Source: Frigoribacterium sp. PvP032
GTDB lineage: Bacteria > Actinomycetota > Actinomycetes > Actinomycetales > Microbacteriaceae
DNA length: 64,000 nucleotides
Assembly (NCBI RefSeq): GCF_017833035.1
Contig: NZ_JAFIBM010000001.1
Location: 1,860,001-1,924,000, forward strand
Reading direction: 5' to 3'
The position numbers and the translations under genes were made by a program. A model generated the notes under the pieces. That model saw nothing but the letters and a program-made list of their open reading frames with translations, searched no databases and had not been told where the DNA came from. Positions within the stretch are counted from its first letter, which is position 1. Every line of letters begins with the position of its first letter. Shown here piece by piece: positions 60,891 through 64,000 of the stretch.

Positions 60891-63035
60891 TCAGGCCGGG
60901 ACGCGCACCGCGTGCTCCGGACCGACCACGAGGGGGTCGTGGAACGTGCGTCCCCGCACCCGCTCGGAGGCCCCGACCCGGTCGAGGTACGGCGTCACCC
61001 CGCCCATCTGGAACGGCCAGCCGGCCCCGAGGACCATGCACAGGTCGATGTCCTCGGCTGCCGCGACCACCCCGTCGTCGAGCATGCGGCCCACCTCGTC
61101 GGCGAGGCCGTCCTCGATGCGGCGCCGCAGCTCGTCGTCCGAGAGGGGAGTGCCCTCGCCGGCGACGAGCGCTACGGCCTTCTTGTCGAAGCCCTTGCGA
61201 CGGCCCTTGGCGTCGCGCTCGAAGACCCGGCCGTGCTCGGCGAGCCGGTGCAGGCCGTCGCTCGCGAAGAAGCGGTCCGGGAACGCCGCGTGGTGCGTGT
61301 CGAGCACGTGCGCGCCGACGGTGAGGCCGACGAGCTCGAGCAGCTCGAACGGGGTCATCGGGAGGCCGAACGGCGCGGTGGCCCGCTCGACCGTCTCGAA
61401 GGGGGTGCCCGTCTCGACGGCGTGCATGGCCTCGCCCAGCAGCTTGGCCAGGATGCGGTTGACCACGAAGCCGGGCGTGTCGGCGGTGATCACGGCGTTC
61501 TTGCGCAGTGCGGCGGCCGTCACCATGGCCGTGCTGAGGGTTGCCTCGTCGGTCGCCGGCGCCTTCACGACCTCGATCAGCGGCATCACCGCGACCGGGT
61601 TGAAGAAGTGGAAGCCGACGAGGCGCTCGGGGTGCGCGAGGCGCGCGCCGATCTGCCCGACGCTGAGCGACGAGGTGTTCGTGGCCAGCACCGTCGTCTC
61701 GGAGACGACGGCCTCGACGTTCGCGAAGACCTCCTGCTTGACGCCGAGTTCCTCGAAGACGGCCTCGATGACCCAGTCCGCGTCGGCGAAGTCGGCGAGG
61801 TCGGTCGTGCCGGTCACGAGCGCGGTGAGCCGGTTCGACTCGTCGCCCGAGATGCGCCCCTTCTCGGCCAGCTGCAGGATCTCGCCGCGGATGCGCTCCA
61901 CCCCGGCGTCCACGCGGGCCTGGTCGATGTCGGTGATGACCACCGGGACCTGCAGCCTCCGGACGAAGAGCAGCGCGAACTGGCTGGCCATCAGGCCGGC
62001 CCCGACGACGCCGACCTTGCCGACCTTGCGCGCCACGTCGGGCGACGGAGCCCCCGCGGGCTTCTTCGCCCGCTTCTGCACCAGGTCGAAGGCGTACATG
62101 CTGGCGTGGAACTGATCGCCCGACACGAGCTCGGCGAGGGCCTCGTCCTCCGCGGCGAAGCCCGTCGCCCGGTCGGTGTTCCGTGCTGCCTCGAGCAGGT
62201 CGAGGGCGACCCAGGGGGAGCGCGCGACCGTGCCGATCTTGGACTCGAGCGACTTGCGGGCGATCGAGATCGCGGCGCCCCACTTCACGGCGCGCTCGAT
62301 CTTGCCTGGCACGTTCGGCCGGGCGACCTTCGTGCGACCCGCCACGACGCCGTCGGCCCAGCGGATCGAGTCCTCGAGGAATGCCGCCGGGCCGAACTCG
62401 ACGTCGACGATGCCGAGCTCGAGGGCCTGCGCGGCCTTGAGCGTGCGGTTGTTCTTGAGCGGGTTCTCGAGCACGACCTTCAGCGCGTTCTCGATCCCGA
62501 TCAGGTTCGGCAGCAGCCAGGCGCCGCCCCAGGCGGGGACGATGCCGAGGAACACCTCGGGCAGGGCGATGGCCGCTGCGGACGAGTCCACCGTGCGGTA
62601 GTCGGCGTGCAGGGCGATCTCGAGACCGCCTCCGAGGGCCAGGCCGTTCACGAACACGAACGTCGGGACCCCGGCGTCGTGCAGCTTGCCGAGCGTCGAG
62701 TGGCCCAGGCGGGCCAGCTCACGAGCGACGTCGCGGCTCGGGATCTGGCTGACCTTGCTGAGGTCGGCACCTGCCGCCAGGAAGTACGGCTTGCCGGTGA
62801 CCGCGATGGCCTGGACCTCGCCGCGGGAGGCGCGGGCCCGGAGGTCGTCCAGGGTCGCGGACAGCTCGACGAGGGTCGCGGGCCCCAGCGTGCTCGGCCG
62901 CTTGTGGTCGCGGCCGTTGTCGAGGGTGACGAGGGCGAGGACGCCGCCAGAGGGCAGCGGCACGTCGCGGACGAACGAGTGCGTCACCACCTCGTCGGCG
63001 CTGAGGGCGGTGAGCTGGTCGACTGCGTTGCTCAC
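60891..63035 (-). CDS. Multifunctional fatty-acid oxidation protein: enoyl-CoA hydratase / 3-hydroxyacyl-CoA dehydrogenase
   Basis: A 714-residue alpha-subunit type enzyme (FadB/FadJ class) performing two beta-oxidation steps. Residues about 1-300 are a crotonase fold with oxyanion segment AAGADLSKV and NGLALGGGLEIALHADYR; one catalytic Glu region reads ALPEVFLGIVPAWGG. From about 330 the dehydrogenase follows: Rossmann VGVVGAGLMASQFALLFV, the NTSSL segment, catalytic His in VGFHFFNPV and ADTPGFVVNR. Start GTG 63035 with GGAAGG upstream overlaps the thiolase stop by 4 bp (GTGA), so the complex subunits are co-translated. Confidence 0.94.
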   Translation of the reverse strand: MSNAVDQLTALSADEVVTHSFVRDVPLPSGGVLALVTLDNGRDHKRPSTLGPATLVELSATLDDLRARASRGEVQAIAVTGKPYFLAAGADLSKVSQIPSRDVARELARLGHSTLGKLHDAGVPTFVFVNGLALGGGLEIALHADYRTVDSSAAAIALPEVFLGIVPAWGGAWLLPNLIGIENALKVVLENPLKNNRTLKAAQALELGIVDVEFGPAAFLEDSIRWADGVVAGRTKVARPNVPGKIERAVKWGAAISIARKSLESKIGTVARSPWVALDLLEAARNTDRATGFAAEDEALAELVSGDQFHASMYAFDLVQKRAKKPAGAPSPDVARKVGKVGVVGAGLMASQFALLFVRRLQVPVVITDIDQARVDAGVERIRGEILQLAEKGRISGDESNRLTALVTGTTDLADFADADWVIEAVFEELGVKQEVFANVEAVVSETTVLATNTSSLSVGQIGARLAHPERLVGFHFFNPVAVMPLIEVVKAPATDEATLSTAMVTAAALRKNAVITADTPGFVVNRILAKLLGEAMHAVETGTPFETVERATAPFGLPMTPFELLELVGLTVGAHVLDTHHAAFPDRFFASDGLHRLAEHGRVFERDAKGRRKGFDKKAVALVAGEGTPLSDDELRRRIEDGLADEVGRMLDDGVVAAAEDIDLCMVLGAGWPFQMGGVTPYLDRVGASERVRGRTFHDPLVVGPEHAVRVPA

Positions 63036-64000
63036 GATCGAGCCGCCTTCCGTGAGTGGTGGGGGTTCTCCCAGATGACGCTGCCGCCCTGGCCGAGGCC
63101 GACGCACATGGCCGTGAGCCCGTAGCGGACCTCCGGGTGCTCTTCGAACTGGCGGGCCAGCTGGATCATCAGGCGGACGCCCGACGACGCGAGCGGGTGG
63201 CCCACGGCGATGGCGCCTCCCCAGGGGTTGACCCGAGGGTCGTCGTCGTCGACGCCGAAGTGGTCGAGCAGCGACAGCACCTGCACGGCGAAGGCCTCGT
63301 TCAGCTCGAACAGGCCGATGTCGTCGATCGTCAGCCCCGCCTTGCGCAGGGCCTTCTCGGTCGAGGGCACCGGGCCGATGCCCATGATCTCGGGCTCGAC
63401 CCCGGCGTAGGCGAAGCTGACGAGGCGCATCTTGACGCCGAGGCCGAGCTCGTCGGCGGCTCCGCGGGAGGCGAGCAGGCTGACGGTCGCACCGTCGTTC
63501 AGCCCCGACGAGTTGCCGGCGGTGACCCGCCCGTGGGGGCGGAACGGCGTGCGCAGCCCGGCCAGCCCCTCCATCGTGGTCTCGGGCCGCGGCGCCTCGT
63601 CGCGCGTCGCGAGGCCCCAGCCCTCTGGCGTCTGCACGGCGACCGGGACGAGGTCGGGCTGGATGTGACCTGCCTCGTAGGCGGCGGCGAGCTTCTGCTG
63701 CGACCGCAGGGCGAAGCGGTCGGAGCGCTCCTTGGTGAGCTGCGGGAACCGGTCGTGGATCCGCTCGGCGGTCGAGCCCATGTTCAGGGCGTCGCCGCTG
63801 ACGAGCTTCTCGGTGAGGAACCGGGGGTTGGGGTCGGCGGCGAAGCCCATCGGGTGCCGGCCCATGTGCTCGACCCCGCCCGCGAGGACGACGTCGTAGG
63901 CGCCGAACGCGATGCCCCCGGCGAGGGTCGTGACGCTGGTCATGGCGCCGGCGCACATCCGGTCGATCGCGAAGCCGGGCACCGACCGGGGCAGCCCCGC
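63032..64000 (-). CDS. Acyl-CoA thiolase (C-terminal part; cut by window edge)
   Basis: Beta-subunit thiolase of fatty-acid oxidation, cleaving 3-ketoacyl-CoA. 322 residues are present; the first about 80 lie beyond the right edge. Seen: the loop holding the nucleophile Cys (DRMCAGAMTSV), GNSSGLNDGA, ELNEAFAVQ, the catalytic His in NPWGGAIAVGHPLASSG, and the second Cys in AMCVGLGQGG. It precedes and overlaps the multifunctional enzyme gene. Confidence 0.95.
   Translation of the reverse strand, partial: AGLPRSVPGFAIDRMCAGAMTSVTTLAGGIAFGAYDVVLAGGVEHMGRHPMGFAADPNPRFLTEKLVSGDALNMGSTAERIHDRFPQLTKERSDRFALRSQQKLAAAYEAGHIQPDLVPVAVQTPEGWGLATRDEAPRPETTMEGLAGLRTPFRPHGRVTAGNSSGLNDGATVSLLASRGAADELGLGVKMRLVSFAYAGVEPEIMGIGPVPSTEKALRKAGLTIDDIGLFELNEAFAVQVLSLLDHFGVDDDDPRVNPWGGAIAVGHPLASSGVRLMIQLARQFEEHPEVRYGLTAMCVGLGQGGSVIWENPHHSRKAARS

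Overview
The window looks like a chromosome segment from a high-GC actinobacterium, most probably of the family Microbacteriaceae (order Micrococcales). Evidence is the strong G/C third-position bias on every gene, frequent GTG starts, a tRNA without an encoded CCA end, and a set of actinobacterial marker genes (SepH, DUF3093, DUF3159, DUF3710, DUF4191, DUF4193, polyphosphate glucokinase, GlnA2 next to GlnE, separate ParE/ParC). I cannot name the genus. Both ends cut genes: aceE on the left and a thiolase on the right. I see no phage, transposon, integron or CRISPR array.

Layout. 1-6.6 kb: pyruvate dehydrogenase E1 (aceE, partial), a peroxiredoxin, tRNA-Val, a CPA1 antiporter, an unknown protein, then a two-gene surface-fibre locus (TasA-like protein plus a SipW-type signal peptidase fused to a LamG domain). 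6.6-12.1 kb: a GlsB-type membrane protein, an orphan response regulator, a membrane-anchored NERD-domain protein, a GH13 trehalose-synthase-like enzyme and cardiolipin synthase. 12.2-14.8 kb: TetR regulator and DHA2 drug exporter with a visible palindromic operator. 14.9-20.3 kb: an unknown membrane protein, a Nif3 protein, a CT398-like protein with a decayed zinc ribbon, the RNase P RNA, ppgK, map and a 57-residue protein. 20.4-31.6 kb: nitrogen genes glnA2-glnE and glnA1 (with a double GlnR box), separated by a polysaccharide cluster of processive GT2 synthase, membrane-anchored GH26 hydrolase and UDP-glucose dehydrogenase. 31.7-41.5 kb: RDD and DUF4191 proteins, a pseudokinase-like protein, the E2 (sucB) and E3 (lpdA) subunits that complete the dehydrogenase complex with aceE, pepA, a PAC2 protein and an MFS carrier. 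41.7-45.0 kb: primary sigma factor, then a MurT/GatD-like pair. 45.1-50.3 kb: DUF7455, parE and parC (tail to tail). 50.4-64 kb: an alkaline-phosphatase-superfamily enzyme, sepH, the DUF4193/DUF3093/dut/DUF3710/DUF3159 block, aconitase, dxs, and fatty-acid beta-oxidation genes.

The most unusual system is the MurT/GatD pair. The GatD-like subunit has lost both catalytic glutaminase residues (Cys to Gly95, His to Lys194), and the MurT-like ligase has no cysteines and so lacks the family's usual zinc ribbon. Microbacteriaceae are known for B-type peptidoglycan, in which the alpha-carboxyl of D-Glu carries the cross-bridge instead of being amidated. The pair may therefore have been repurposed to attach the bridge amino acid; this is inference. 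Other notable points are a signal peptidase that appears to carry its own substrate, the synthase/GH26/Ugd polysaccharide cluster with a repeated upstream motif, at least eleven genes whose -10 box lies 6-7 nt before the start codon (leaderless mRNAs), an apparent AUC start codon on parE, and long near-loopless hairpins between several convergent genes, including a 62-bp perfect palindrome after rnpB.
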